DNA from: Maricaulis virginensis
GTDB lineage: Bacteria; Pseudomonadota; Alphaproteobacteria; Caulobacterales; Maricaulaceae
DNA: 64,000 nt
Direction of reading: 5' to 3'
Assembly (NCBI RefSeq): GCF_027922185.1
Contig: NZ_BSFE01000007.1
Coordinates: 97,654-161,653 of the forward strand
The stretch's first letter is position 1. The number at the start of each line of letters is the position of its first letter. This document shows positions 42,655-51,811 of the stretch, piece after piece. A program made the position numbers and the translations under genes. The notes below the pieces were generated by a model. That model ran no database searches, was not told where the DNA came from, and was given only the letters and a program-made list of their open reading frames with translations.

Positions 42655-44016
42655 ATGACCCAAGCCCAATCCGCACCCGATGCCGCCCGCCTGCAGGAGA
42701 TTGCCGCCGATCTGATCGCGCGCGCAAAATCCGCCGGCGCCGACCACGCCGAAGCCTCCGTCGCTGAATCGCGTCATACGGAGCTGTCCGTACGCGACGG
42801 CAATCTGGAGGATATCGAGCGCTCCGAATCGCTGGATGCCGGCGTGCGGGTCTTTGTCGGCCAGCGCCAGGCCGGCGTCGCCTTCTCCGACCTGTCCGAG
42901 CAGGGCCGCCAGTTCACCGTTGAACGCGCCATCGCCATGGCCAGGGCCGCGCCGGAAGATCCGTTTGCGGCCCTTGCCGATCCGGAGCGCCTGTGCACCA
43001 ACCCGCCGCGCCTCGACCTGTTCGAGGCGGTTGAATGGTCGCCGGAGGAGCTGGAAGCCATCGCCAACCGCGTCGAGAAGGCGGCACGCGCGATCGAGGG
43101 CGTGACGATGACCGACACCGCCTTTGCCAGCTATGGCCAGGGTGCGGCGGCCTACGCCACGACGACCGGGTTCAATTCAGGCTGGCGCAAGAGCCAGTTC
43201 GGCTATGGCGCCTCGGTGATCGCCGGCAAGGACGGCGCTATGGAGCGCGACTATGCCGCCACCAGCGCCCGGCGGGGCGCAGACCTGAAATCCCCCGAGG
43301 AGATCGGCACCGAAGCCGGCGAGCGCGCTGCGCAGCGTGTCGGCCCGCAGAAGATCAAGAGCGGCGTGATGCCGGTCGTGTTCGACCGCCGCGTCGCAAC
43401 GGCCTTCCTCAGCGCCTTTTGCGGGGCGATCAGCGGTCCCTCGGTGGCCCGCGGCGTATCCTTCCTGCGCGACAAGATGGGCGAGAAGGTTTTCGGCGAC
43501 GGTATTGTCATCGTGGACGATCCGCACCGCGACTGGGGACACGCCTCCTGCCCCTTCGACGGCGAAGGCACGGTCAACGCCCGCAGCAACATCATCGAGG
43601 ACGGCCGGCTGACCACCTGGTTCCTGAACTCGTCCGCGGCCCGCCAGCTGGCGCTGGAGCCGACCGGACATGCCCGCCGCAATATGGGCGGCCCGCCGGG
43701 TGCCGGTCCGACCAATCTCCACCTCGAGCCCGGACAGGCCAGCCGCGACGAACTGATCGCCCAGGCCGGCGACGGCCTGCTGGTGACCGAGATGTTCGGC
43801 CCCTCGCTCAACGCCAATACCGGCGACTGGTCGGTCGGCGTGTCGGGCTATCGCATTGCCGGTGGCCAGATCGACCACCCGGTCAGCGAAGTGACCGTGG
43901 CGGGCAATCTGATCGAGATTTTCGCCCGCCTCGTACCGGGCAGCGACCTGGAATTTAGAGGGGCCGTTAACGCCCCCAGCGTATGCGTTGACGCGATATC
44001 GGTCGGCGGTCTTTAA
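42655..44016 (+). CDS. pmbA: TldD/PmbA family metalloprotease subunit (TldE)
   Basis: The 453-residue protein matches PmbA (TldE), which with TldD forms a heteromeric protease that unfolds and cleaves peptides such as antitoxins and microcin precursors. Landmarks are DAGVRVFVGQRQAGVAFSD near residue 60, ARGVSFLRDKMGEKVF in the middle and GDWSVGVSGYRI near the C-terminus. It has no HExxxH of the TldD type, as expected for TldE. ATG 42655 gives the family length. TldD is not in the window. Confidence 0.92.
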   Translation: MTQAQSAPDAARLQEIAADLIARAKSAGADHAEASVAESRHTELSVRDGNLEDIERSESLDAGVRVFVGQRQAGVAFSDLSEQGRQFTVERAIAMARAAPEDPFAALADPERLCTNPPRLDLFEAVEWSPEELEAIANRVEKAARAIEGVTMTDTAFASYGQGAAAYATTTGFNSGWRKSQFGYGASVIAGKDGAMERDYAATSARRGADLKSPEEIGTEAGERAAQRVGPQKIKSGVMPVVFDRRVATAFLSAFCGAISGPSVARGVSFLRDKMGEKVFGDGIVIVDDPHRDWGHASCPFDGEGTVNARSNIIEDGRLTTWFLNSSAARQLALEPTGHARRNMGGPPGAGPTNLHLEPGQASRDELIAQAGDGLLVTEMFGPSLNANTGDWSVGVSGYRIAGGQIDHPVSEVTVAGNLIEIFARLVPGSDLEFRGAVNAPSVCVDAISVGGL

Positions 44017-44051
44017 CGCCGCCGCAGACACGACCTCATCGGGAGCCCATC

Positions 44052-44300
44052 ATGAGCGAGACCCACATCAACAACCAGCTGCTCCACCTCGTCATCGGCG
44101 GCGAGCTGGTCTGCGTCGATCCGAAGAATTGCGAATTCAAGGATCTCAAGGCCGTCGACTTCGTCGGCGCGTTCGGCAGCTATGAGGATGCCCGCAAGGC
44201 CTGGAAGAATGCGGCTCAGCAGACCGTGGACAATGCCCACATGCGCTATTTCATCATCCACGCGCACAAGCTGCTCGATCCGGCCGCAGAGACGAAATAG
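44052..44300 (+). CDS. DUF4170 domain protein
   Basis: An 82-residue alphaproteobacterial protein of unknown function with the family pattern LLHLVIGGELVCVDPKNCEF, AFGSYEDARKAWKNAAQ and MRYFIIHAHKLLDP. ATG 44052 follows GGGAGCCC. The next gene's coding frame continues directly after its TAG stop, and the exporter may start within a few codons of it. Confidence 0.9.
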   Translation: MSETHINNQLLHLVIGGELVCVDPKNCEFKDLKAVDFVGAFGSYEDARKAWKNAAQQTVDNAHMRYFIIHAHKLLDPAAETK

Positions 44301-44375
44301 GCCGGACCGCTGACCGCGACCGCGCCTCCTGCTTCATCCACCGCAAGCCTGGGCCGCCGGCTGTGGCGGGACTGG

Positions 44376-46076
44376 TTGTCGCGTCATACCGGCCTGGTGA
44401 TCGGAGCCATAGTGCTGTCGGCCATCACCGCCGGCGCTGCCGCCTCCTATGTCTGGGTGGTCGGCCGCACCTTCGATCAGCTTGAAGCGGGGTTGCAGAC
44501 CGGCGCGATGTGGTTTGCGCCCGCCGCGATCGTCGGCCTCGCCATACTGCGGGCGGTGAGCCTTTATCTGCAGACCGTACAGACCAATCGCCTCGCCCTG
44601 ACCGTGATGCAGGACCTGCAGAACGCGATGTTCGCCAAGCTGGTGCGCGCCGATTTTGCGCGGCTGCAGGGCGAGCCGGTCGGCTCGCTCGTCTCGCGTT
44701 TCACCAACGACATCACGCTGCTGCGCGAAACCCTGATCCGGCTGACCAACAACCTGTTGCGCGACGTGCTGCAGGTGATCGCGACGATCGGCTGGATGCT
44801 GTGGCTGGACTGGATGCTGACCCTGCTGGTGCTGGTCGTTTACCCGCTCGCCTCCTGGCCGGTGATCCGGATCGGCCAGCGCCTGCGCAAGACATCCAAC
44901 CAGGCCCAGTCCCAGATGGGCGCTGTGACCAGCCAGCTGGAAGAAAGCTTTTCCGGCACGCGGATGGTCAAGACCTACGGCCTGGAAGAGGCCGAGACGG
45001 AGCGCGCCGCCCGGTCCTTCGGCGAGCGCCTGCGCTTCCTCTTGCGCATCGCCGAGAACAAGGCGCGCGTCGATCCGATCCTGGAAGCCGTCGGCGGCCT
45101 GGCACTGGCCATCCTCATCACCGTCGCCGGGCTGCGCCTGACGGCCGGTGAAAGCTCGATCGGCGATCTGATGGGCGTGCTGACCGGCGTTGCCCTGCTC
45201 GCTTCGCCGATCCGCGCCATCGGCACGCTGAACGCCGTGGTGCAGGAAGGTTTCGCCGTGCTCGAACGGGTGTTCGCCGTGCTGGACGAACCGGAACGGG
45301 TCGCCTCGGCACTCGACGCCCCGGCGCTCGATGTGCCGGCCGGTGCGGTGGAATTTGACACGGTCGGCTTCGCCTATCCCGACGGCACGCCGGCGCTGAA
45401 AGGCGTGTCGCTGAAAGCCGAGCCGGGCCGCACCGTTGCGCTGGTCGGCCCGTCCGGCTCGGGCAAGTCCACCGTGCTCAACCTGCTGCCCCGGCTCTAC
45501 GACCCGCAATCCGGCACGATCCGTATCGACGGAACCGATATCCGCGCGGTGTCGCTGGCCTCCCTGCGCAGCGCCATGGCCCTGGTGAGCCAGGACGTCA
45601 CCCTGTTCGACGATACGGTGAAGGCCAATATCGGCTTCGGCGATCCCGGTGCCCCGGACGAGGCCATCATCGCGGCGGCCAAGGCCGCCGATGCGCACGA
45701 TTTCATCATGGATCTGCCCGGCGGCTATGACGCGCCGGTCGGGCCACGCGGCAGCAATCTGTCCGGCGGCCAGCGCCAGCGCCTGTCCATTGCCCGCGCG
45801 ATCCTGAAGGATGCGCCGATCCTGCTGCTGGACGAGGCCACGAGCGCGCTGGACACCGAGTCGGAACGTCGCGTGCAGGCCGCTCTCGAGCGCCTGTCGG
45901 AAGGGCGTACCTGTCTTGTCATTGCGCACCGCCTGTCGACCGTGCGCAATGCCGACTGGATCTATGTCATGGAAAGCGGCGAGGTCTGCGAACAGGGCCG
46001 CCATGACGAGCTGGAAGCCGCCGGCGGTCTTTATGCCCGCCTGTGCCGCATGCAGTTCGGCGCGCAAGAGACGTAG
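44376..46076 (+). CDS. MsbA-like lipid exporter (ABC transporter, fused membrane and ATPase domains)
   Basis: The 566-residue half-transporter has six membrane helices in residues 1-330, then an ATPase with Walker A VGPSGSGKST near 358, signature LSGGQRQR near 461 and Walker B ILLLDEATS near 482. It is most like MsbA/lipid A-core flippases, fitting the lipid A genes downstream. The earliest usual start in frame is TTG 44376, which seems short at the N-terminus; CTG 44310 would add a conserved-looking LGRRLWRDWL segment. A palindromic element abuts the stop. Confidence 0.88.
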   Translation: MSRHTGLVIGAIVLSAITAGAAASYVWVVGRTFDQLEAGLQTGAMWFAPAAIVGLAILRAVSLYLQTVQTNRLALTVMQDLQNAMFAKLVRADFARLQGEPVGSLVSRFTNDITLLRETLIRLTNNLLRDVLQVIATIGWMLWLDWMLTLLVLVVYPLASWPVIRIGQRLRKTSNQAQSQMGAVTSQLEESFSGTRMVKTYGLEEAETERAARSFGERLRFLLRIAENKARVDPILEAVGGLALAILITVAGLRLTAGESSIGDLMGVLTGVALLASPIRAIGTLNAVVQEGFAVLERVFAVLDEPERVASALDAPALDVPAGAVEFDTVGFAYPDGTPALKGVSLKAEPGRTVALVGPSGSGKSTVLNLLPRLYDPQSGTIRIDGTDIRAVSLASLRSAMALVSQDVTLFDDTVKANIGFGDPGAPDEAIIAAAKAADAHDFIMDLPGGYDAPVGPRGSNLSGGQRQRLSIARAILKDAPILLLDEATSALDTESERRVQAALERLSEGRTCLVIAHRLSTVRNADWIYVMESGEVCEQGRHDELEAAGGLYARLCRMQFGAQET

Positions 46077-46231
46077 GCTTCCCCTGCGAAGCGGGGGAAG
46101 TGGCCGAGCCCGGCCTCGGGCCGGGCAAGGTCGATGGGGGTGAGTCCGATGCGCGCTGCGCGCTCCGCACCGCTTCGCGTTGCCCCCTCAGTCCGCTGAC
46201 GCGGACAGCTCCCCCGTAAACGGGGCGAGCC
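46076..46231. repeat. Complete palindromic element filling a convergent gap
   Basis: A 156-base element made of serial hairpins: CTTCCCCTGCGAAGCGGGGGAAG (broken form), CCCGGCCTCGGGCCGGG, a central GCGCGCTGCGCGC, GTCCGCTGACGCGGAC and CCCCCGTAAACGGGGCG. It begins at the last base of the exporter stop codon and ends one base before the kinase stop. Its reverse complement matches 6339-6407 plus 6801-6872, where the centre is replaced by a DUF559 gene. It could form transcript ends on both strands. Confidence 0.8.
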
Positions 46232-47833
46232 TTATTCCGCCGCGGCGCGGCTTTGCAGGACAGCCTGCCCTGGCAGGGACAGGGAGAAGACCGAACCGGC
46301 ACCCGGCGCGCTTTCCACCCGGATATCCCCGCCCATCAGCTCGGCCAGCTTCTTGGCGATGGCGAGACCGAGCCCGGTGCCGCCGACCTTGCGCTGCATC
46401 ACCGCCTCGCCCTGGCTGAACGGCATGAAGACCCGGCCGATCAGGTCGCGGTCCATGCCGATGCCGGTATCGGCGACCTCGAACACCAGATCGTGCGTGC
46501 CGTCGGCCGCCTGGTGAACCAGGCAGCGCACCCGGACCTCGCCGCGGTCGGTGAACTTGACGGCGTTGGACAGGAGGTTCGACAGGATCTGGCGCAGCCG
46601 GGCCGGATCGCCCTGGGCCGTCATCTCGGCGACCGGGTCGATCTCGATATGCATGTTCAGCCCCTTCTCCATCGCCTTCAGGCGATAGGGACCGGCGACC
46701 GAACGGACAATCTCTGCCGGGTTGAAGTCGGTCGTCTCGACCTCGAAGCGGCCGGACTCGATATTGGCCAGATCGAGAATATCGTTGAGGATGCCCAGCA
46801 GCGCCTGGCCCGAGGCCTCGATCAGGCTGACCATCTCGCGCTGTGACGGCTCCAGATCGGTGCTCGCGAGCAGGCTGGACATGCCCAGAATGCCGTTCAT
46901 CGGCGTGCGGACCTCGTGGCTCATCGTCGCCAGGAATTTCGACTTCGCCCGGCTGGCTTCTGTCGCCTGCTGGCGCGCTTCCACGAGATCGTGGATGTCG
47001 GTCATGGCGCCCACCATGCGCACCGGATCGCCGTCCGGCGTGCGCACGGCTTCGCCGCGGATGCGGAACCAGCGATGTTGACCACCAACGATGCGCAGGC
47101 GCACCGACAGGTCGAAGGGGCGGCCGGTCTTGAAATGTGCATTGAGGGCCGATTGGAAGCGCGGCGTGTCGTCCCGGTGGACCAGCGAGAGAAACTGGTC
47201 GGAGACCGAGGTGTGCTCGCGGCTCTGATAGCCCAGCAATTCACGGCCGCGTGGCGAGACATAGATCTGGTCGGTGCGCAGGCACCAGTCGAGAATCCCG
47301 TCTGACGTGCCCTTGATCGCCAGTGCCGCCCGGTCGCCGGTCTCCAGCGCCAGCACCTCGCCTGTCAGGCGGCGGCGATAATGGTTGAACACGGCCAGCA
47401 GATCGTCGGCGATCTCGATCGGACGGCGGAAGGTCGCCACGACAATGCCGACCGTCTGGGCACCGTTGAACAGCGGCAGCCCGACATAGGCCTGCGTCCC
47501 CATCTCCTCTAGCATGAAATCCTTCGGAAAATGCGCGCTGACATGGTCTTCATAGACCGTCGCCCCGCCCTGCATCGTCTCCTCGCACGGCGTTCCGGCG
47601 ATGTCGTAGCAGTAATTGTCGACAAGGGCGCCACCGGCCGCGACCTGCAGGGTCTGCATACGTGTCTTGGTGGCATCGATCCGGCCGATGGTGACGCTGT
47701 CGGCGGCGAAGACTTCGGCGGTCTGCCGCACGAAGGCTTGCAGGAAGGACGGGCCCCACTCGCGGGAGAGCAGGAAATTCAGACGGTTGAGTTGTTCCTG
47801 CGTACGGTCTGCTCGAATGGCCAGATCCGGCAT
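46232..47833 (-). CDS. Sensor histidine kinase (GAF-PAS-HisKA-HATPase)
   Basis: A 533-residue soluble kinase without membrane helices. A GAF-like domain spans about 15-165, a PAS domain with PAC about 170-285 (GILDWCLRTDQIYVSPRG, then HRWFRIRGEA), the H-box is SHEVRTPMNGILGM near residue 305, and the ATPase has the N-box (LRQILSNLLSNAVKF), G1 (ADTGIGMD) and G2 (GGTGLGLAIAK). It has no receiver domain, and no response regulator gene is adjacent. Upstream, 47834-47975 includes TTAA-N6-TTAA but no clear promoter. Confidence 0.93.
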   Translation of the reverse strand: MPDLAIRADRTQEQLNRLNFLLSREWGPSFLQAFVRQTAEVFAADSVTIGRIDATKTRMQTLQVAAGGALVDNYCYDIAGTPCEETMQGGATVYEDHVSAHFPKDFMLEEMGTQAYVGLPLFNGAQTVGIVVATFRRPIEIADDLLAVFNHYRRRLTGEVLALETGDRAALAIKGTSDGILDWCLRTDQIYVSPRGRELLGYQSREHTSVSDQFLSLVHRDDTPRFQSALNAHFKTGRPFDLSVRLRIVGGQHRWFRIRGEAVRTPDGDPVRMVGAMTDIHDLVEARQQATEASRAKSKFLATMSHEVRTPMNGILGMSSLLASTDLEPSQREMVSLIEASGQALLGILNDILDLANIESGRFEVETTDFNPAEIVRSVAGPYRLKAMEKGLNMHIEIDPVAEMTAQGDPARLRQILSNLLSNAVKFTDRGEVRVRCLVHQAADGTHDLVFEVADTGIGMDRDLIGRVFMPFSQGEAVMQRKVGGTGLGLAIAKKLAELMGGDIRVESAPGAGSVFSLSLPGQAVLQSRAAAE

Positions 47834-47975
47834 CAGCCCCTCCTACGTCGCCGGGTCGCCCCCCGGAGTCCAAACGTGGTTAACGGGCATTAATGTGACT
47901 CATTCCTGTGGATAGAGTCGTCATATCTGATGCATTCGCGGGTTATAAAGAATCAGCCGGTGCGCAATTGCTACC

Positions 47976-48638
47976 TTATTCGCGGCGCAGGATGCGCTCG
48001 GTCAGCATGTTGCCCCACCAGCTGGACATGAAGCCGTTCTGCACGGCCTCGCGGTCATAGACCGTCTCGACCCATTCCATGAAGTCGATCGGCGTTTCGG
48101 CGTTGTAGGCCCGGTAGGTCTCGAAGAAATAATCCAGCACGCCGGTCTTGCCCGCCTTCACGTGCAGGTATTTCAGCGACAGGTGCTCGATGGCTTCCTC
48201 ATAGGGCAGTTTCAGGTGCACCAGCCGGTAGAAGACCGAGATCAGCCCGGCCCGGTCCGCCCCGGACTTGCAGTGGATGAGCGCGGGGTATTCGATCGTC
48301 TGGAAAATCTTCGCGGCCCGCTGCATACGGTCGACATAGGGCGCCTCGCGCGAGCCGAAGGGCATGTCGATCATGGTGAGGCCGAGACGCTCGCAGGCCT
48401 CTTTCTCGAGATCGTAATAGCACACGCCCGGCTGGGTGCCGCGGATATTGAGGATCGTCTTGAACCCTTCCGCCGCCAGCGCTTCGAGCCGCTGCGGCGA
48501 CGGCTGGTTGGCCCGCCACATGCCGCCGCCCACTTCGTGCATGTTGTGGAAGCGCTCACGCAGGATGCCGTGATCCTTCCAGAGATAATCGCTCCAGGCG
48601 CGCTTGCGGTCCTGCGGGTCGTTGAGGTCGTAGGGCAT
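47976..48638 (-). CDS. Cys-dependent (dual-specificity/tyrosine-type) phosphatase-like protein
   Basis: A 220-residue protein with the phosphatase loop HCKSGADRAGL (His-Cys-x5-Arg) and the general-acid region preceding it (IDMPFGSREAPYVDR). The first part (MWRANQPSPQRLEALAAEGFKTILNIRG) is typical of the DSP fold. It lies next to lipid A genes, so the substrate could be a phosphorylated lipid or sugar as easily as a protein. I chose ATG 48638 after GGAAAG over ATG 48665, which has no Shine-Dalgarno. Confidence 0.85.
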   Translation of the reverse strand: MPYDLNDPQDRKRAWSDYLWKDHGILRERFHNMHEVGGGMWRANQPSPQRLEALAAEGFKTILNIRGTQPGVCYYDLEKEACERLGLTMIDMPFGSREAPYVDRMQRAAKIFQTIEYPALIHCKSGADRAGLISVFYRLVHLKLPYEEAIEHLSLKYLHVKAGKTGVLDYFFETYRAYNAETPIDFMEWVETVYDREAVQNGFMSSWWGNMLTERILRRE

Positions 48639-48741
48639 GGGCTCGCTTTCCGTGTTGCGGGGCATTTAGGCCGACCGGCGCACGGACGCAACCGCGGCCC
48701 ATGCTTGACCTTTTCCTCTGCGGAGGCGAGCTAGGGTGACC

Positions 48742-49512
48742 ATGCTGAAACGCCTGCTCTCCCAGCCCTGGGCCCAGGAAGCCGTCGCCTTCCTTCTCCT
48801 GCTCTACGTGGAGCTGGCGCGACGGAGCATTCGCTGGGAAGTGCGTGGCGACGAATTCGTACGCCAGGCCTGGGACGAGAAACTGCCGCTGATCGGCTGT
48901 GTCTGGCACGGCCGCGTTCTGATGACCCTGCAGGGCTGGAAGCGCGAACGCGAACGGATGGTCGCCCTGGCCTCCAGATCGCGCGAGGGCGAGATCGGCG
49001 CCCGCTGGGCCCGCTGGTACAAGGTGGGCGTGGTGCGGGGCTCCACCCGCAATCCGGACAAGCCCGGCGCCAAGGGTGGCGAAGCGGCCTATCGCGCCAT
49101 GATCAACCATCTTTCTGCCGGCGGCTGCGGGGCGGTGACACCCGACGGCCCGCGCGGTCCCCGGATGCGGGCGGGCTATGGCGCCGTGCGGATGGCGCGC
49201 GAGACCGGCGTTCCGATGGTGCCCTTCACCTGGTCCAGCCGCGGCCGCACCGTGCTGCATCGCGCCTGGGACAAGCACTGCCTGCCCCACCCGTTTTCGC
49301 GCGGCATCATCATCTGGGGCGAGCCGATTTATGTGCCGTCCGACGCCACGCCGGAACAGCTGGAAGCCGCCCGGCTGGAGCTGGAGACCCGGCTCAACCG
49401 CATCACGCGCGAGGCCGACGAGGCCATGGGTGTCGACGTTGTCGAGCCTGACGAGCGCCGGCGTCCGGGAACGGCGCGGCCCCGCCGCAATCGTGCGGGA
49501 GGCGAGGCGTGA
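48742..49512 (+). CDS. Lysophospholipid acyltransferase family protein (DUF374)
   Basis: The 256-residue protein has one N-terminal hydrophobic segment and the DUF374 signatures WHGRVLM, VRGSTRNP and VTPDGPRGPRM, which mark a relative of the PlsC/LpxL-type acyltransferases. In Alphaproteobacteria it regularly precedes waaA, suggesting a late lipid A acylation step. ATG 48742 follows GGTGA; GTG 48736 is an alternative. The last bases overlap the GTG of waaA (GTGA). The C-terminus is Arg-rich and low-complexity. Confidence 0.85.
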   Translation: MLKRLLSQPWAQEAVAFLLLLYVELARRSIRWEVRGDEFVRQAWDEKLPLIGCVWHGRVLMTLQGWKRERERMVALASRSREGEIGARWARWYKVGVVRGSTRNPDKPGAKGGEAAYRAMINHLSAGGCGAVTPDGPRGPRMRAGYGAVRMARETGVPMVPFTWSSRGRTVLHRAWDKHCLPHPFSRGIIIWGEPIYVPSDATPEQLEAARLELETRLNRITREADEAMGVDVVEPDERRRPGTARPRRNRAGGEA

Positions 49513-50795
49513 GCCTGCCGCCTGCCCTCGGCCTCTACCGCACCGCGACCCGGCTGGCGGCCCCGCTCCTGTCCGGGCTGCTCGCGCGGCGGACCCGGAA
49601 GGGCAAGGAAGACCCCGAACGCCGCCATGAACGCCTGGGCCGGCCCGACCGCGCGCGTCCCGATGGCCTTCTGGTGTGGATGCATGGGGCCAGTGTAGGC
49701 GAAAGCCTGGTCGTCGCCAGTGTGGCAGAGGCGCTTCTCGCCCGACGTCCGCAGCTGAACATTCTGGTGACGAGCGGTACGGTGACCTCGGCCCGCCTGC
49801 TGGCCGCGCGACTGCCGGAGCGGGCCTTTCATCAATACATCCCGGTCGACACGCCGGCCGCCGCCCGGCGCTTCATCACACACTGGAAGCCCGATCTCGC
49901 AGTGTTTGCCGAGTCCGAACTCTGGCCGAACCTGATCGTCGAGACCGCCCGCCAGGAAACGCCCATGGCGCTGATCAATGCCCGCATGAACGACAAGTCG
50001 ATCCGCAGCTGGCGCCGGCGCCCGGATACGGCACGCTGGCTGCTCGGCCGGTTTTCCTGGATCGGCGCCGCCGACACCCGCACCCGCGACGGGCTGGAGG
50101 ATCTGACCGGCGTCCCGGTGAGCCTGGCCGGCAATCTCAAACTGGAGGCACGCCCGCCAGCCCCCGATGCGGTCGAACTGGACCGTATCCGCACCGCTCT
50201 CGGCAACCGGCCGGTCTGGCTGGCGGGCTCGACCCATGAGGGCGAGGAAGCCATCGTTCTGGATGCACACCTGAAGCTGCTCGCCGGGAATCCGGCTGCC
50301 CTGCTCATCCTGGCGCCCCGCCATCCGGAACGCGCGGCAGCGGTGGCGCGCCTGATCGCAGACCGGGGGCTGACGACCGTGCGGCGGTCGGAACAACGCC
50401 TGCCCGATGCGCGCTGCCAGGTCTGGCTGGCCGATACGCTGGGCGAGATGATGCTGTGGTATGCGCTGGCGCCCGCCTCGCTGATCGCCGGCAGTCTCGT
50501 ACCCGGGATCGGCGGCCACAATCCCGTCGAGGCCAGCCGGGCGGGCACGGCCGTCATCACCGGTCCGCATGCCGCGAGCTTTGACGATCTGTTCGATGCC
50601 TATCGCCGCCACAAGGCCGCGATCGAGGCCGCCGATGCAGAATGCCTCGCCGAGGCGGTGCGCACGATCTGGCGCGGCGACGGTCCCGCCATCGAAGCCG
50701 CGGAGGCCGCGCTGGCTGACGCGTCCGGCGGGGCCATGGAGACGACCCTGGAACAGCTGGAGTGCCTGCTCGACGGCAAGGCGGTGCGGCGATGA
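49509..50795 (+). CDS. waaA: Kdo (3-deoxy-D-manno-octulosonic acid) transferase
   Basis: The 428-residue glycosyltransferase adds Kdo to lipid IVA at the inner membrane. It shows the conserved WMHGASVGESL near residue 57, AESELWPN near 137, and the C-terminal GSLVPGIGGHNPVEASRAGTA with the CMP-Kdo contacts. It starts with GTG 49509 inside the DUF374 stop and ends in an ATGA overlap with lpxK, so the genes are translationally coupled. Confidence 0.96.
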   Translation: MSLPPALGLYRTATRLAAPLLSGLLARRTRKGKEDPERRHERLGRPDRARPDGLLVWMHGASVGESLVVASVAEALLARRPQLNILVTSGTVTSARLLAARLPERAFHQYIPVDTPAAARRFITHWKPDLAVFAESELWPNLIVETARQETPMALINARMNDKSIRSWRRRPDTARWLLGRFSWIGAADTRTRDGLEDLTGVPVSLAGNLKLEARPPAPDAVELDRIRTALGNRPVWLAGSTHEGEEAIVLDAHLKLLAGNPAALLILAPRHPERAAAVARLIADRGLTTVRRSEQRLPDARCQVWLADTLGEMMLWYALAPASLIAGSLVPGIGGHNPVEASRAGTAVITGPHAASFDDLFDAYRRHKAAIEAADAECLAEAVRTIWRGDGPAIEAAEAALADASGGAMETTLEQLECLLDGKAVRR

Positions 50796-51802
50796 GGGAG
50801 CCGGCCTTCTGGCGTACCGATGGCGGACGCGGCTCCGGCGCCCTGGCGCGGGCCCTGCTCTCGCCGCTCGGTCATGTCTATGCCTGGACCGTGGCGCGCC
50901 GCCTGCGGCGGACCGAGCCCGTGAACGTCGGCATCCCGGTCTTCTGTGTCGGCAATCTGACTGTCGGCGGCACGGGAAAGACGCCGGTTGCGGCGGCCCT
51001 CATGGCGCGGCTGAAGGATATGGGCCGCACACCGGCAGCGCTGTCGCGCGGTTATGGCGGCACGCTGCCCGGCCCGGTCGAGGTCGATACCACTCGACAT
51101 TCCGCCCGCGAGACCGGCGACGAGCCACTATTGCTGGCGCGGGAGGCTGCTGCCTGGATCAGCCGTGACCGGGTCGCGGGGGCACAGGCGATCGCCGCGT
51201 CAGGCGCCGACGTGATCGTGATGGATGACGGACACCAGAACCCCGCCCTGGCAAAGGACTGCTCCATCGTCGTGGTGGACGGTACCGCGGGCTGGGGTGC
51301 CGGCACGCTGTTTCCGGCCGGACCGCTGCGCGAGCCGGTGGCGGCCGGTCTTGCCCGCGCCAATGCCGTGATTGTCATGATGCCCGGGCCCGGCCACACG
51401 CCGGACTATCACCGGCTTGGCCTCGCCGATCTGGAAATTCCGGTCTTCCACGCCTGGCTGGAACCCGCCGCCCCGCCGCCCGACGGCCCCCTCGTCGCTT
51501 TCGCGGGAATCGGCCGGCCGCAGAAATTCTTCGACGCCCTGTCTGCGGCGGGCGCACGGCTGTCCGAGATCGCCGACTATCCGGATCATCACCCCTATTC
51601 GGAGCGCGATATTGCGGCGCTCAAGGCGCTCGCCCAGGCCCATGATGCGCGCCTGGTGACGACCGAGAAGGACTGGGTGCGGCTGGACAGCGAGACGCGC
51701 CGCGATGTGATCGCCTGGCCGGTGAAGGCCGAGTTCGCCAATCCCGCGGCCCTGGACGGTTTGTTGCGCGATGTATTGGACGCGGCGAACACGGATCGCT
51801 AA
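50792..51802 (+). CDS. lpxK: Tetraacyldisaccharide 4'-kinase
   Basis: The 336-residue membrane-associated kinase phosphorylates the 4' position of the lipid A precursor. The Walker A loop is GNLTVGGTGKTP at residues 54-65, and the Asp-His pair lies in VMDDGHQNP; FPAGPLREP is also conserved. The ATG overlaps the waaA stop (ATGA), and lpxL follows 9 bases after. Confidence 0.95.
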   Translation: MREPAFWRTDGGRGSGALARALLSPLGHVYAWTVARRLRRTEPVNVGIPVFCVGNLTVGGTGKTPVAAALMARLKDMGRTPAALSRGYGGTLPGPVEVDTTRHSARETGDEPLLLAREAAAWISRDRVAGAQAIAASGADVIVMDDGHQNPALAKDCSIVVVDGTAGWGAGTLFPAGPLREPVAAGLARANAVIVMMPGPGHTPDYHRLGLADLEIPVFHAWLEPAAPPPDGPLVAFAGIGRPQKFFDALSAAGARLSEIADYPDHHPYSERDIAALKALAQAHDARLVTTEKDWVRLDSETRRDVIAWPVKAEFANPAALDGLLRDVLDAANTDR

Positions 51803-51811
51803 ATCCCTTTC

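Noticed and set aside
47880..47893. TTAA-N6-TTAA as a CtrA binding site upstream of the sensor kinase
   Set aside because: The accepted CtrA full site has a 7-base spacer (TTAA-N7-TTAA); with six bases it is not supported.
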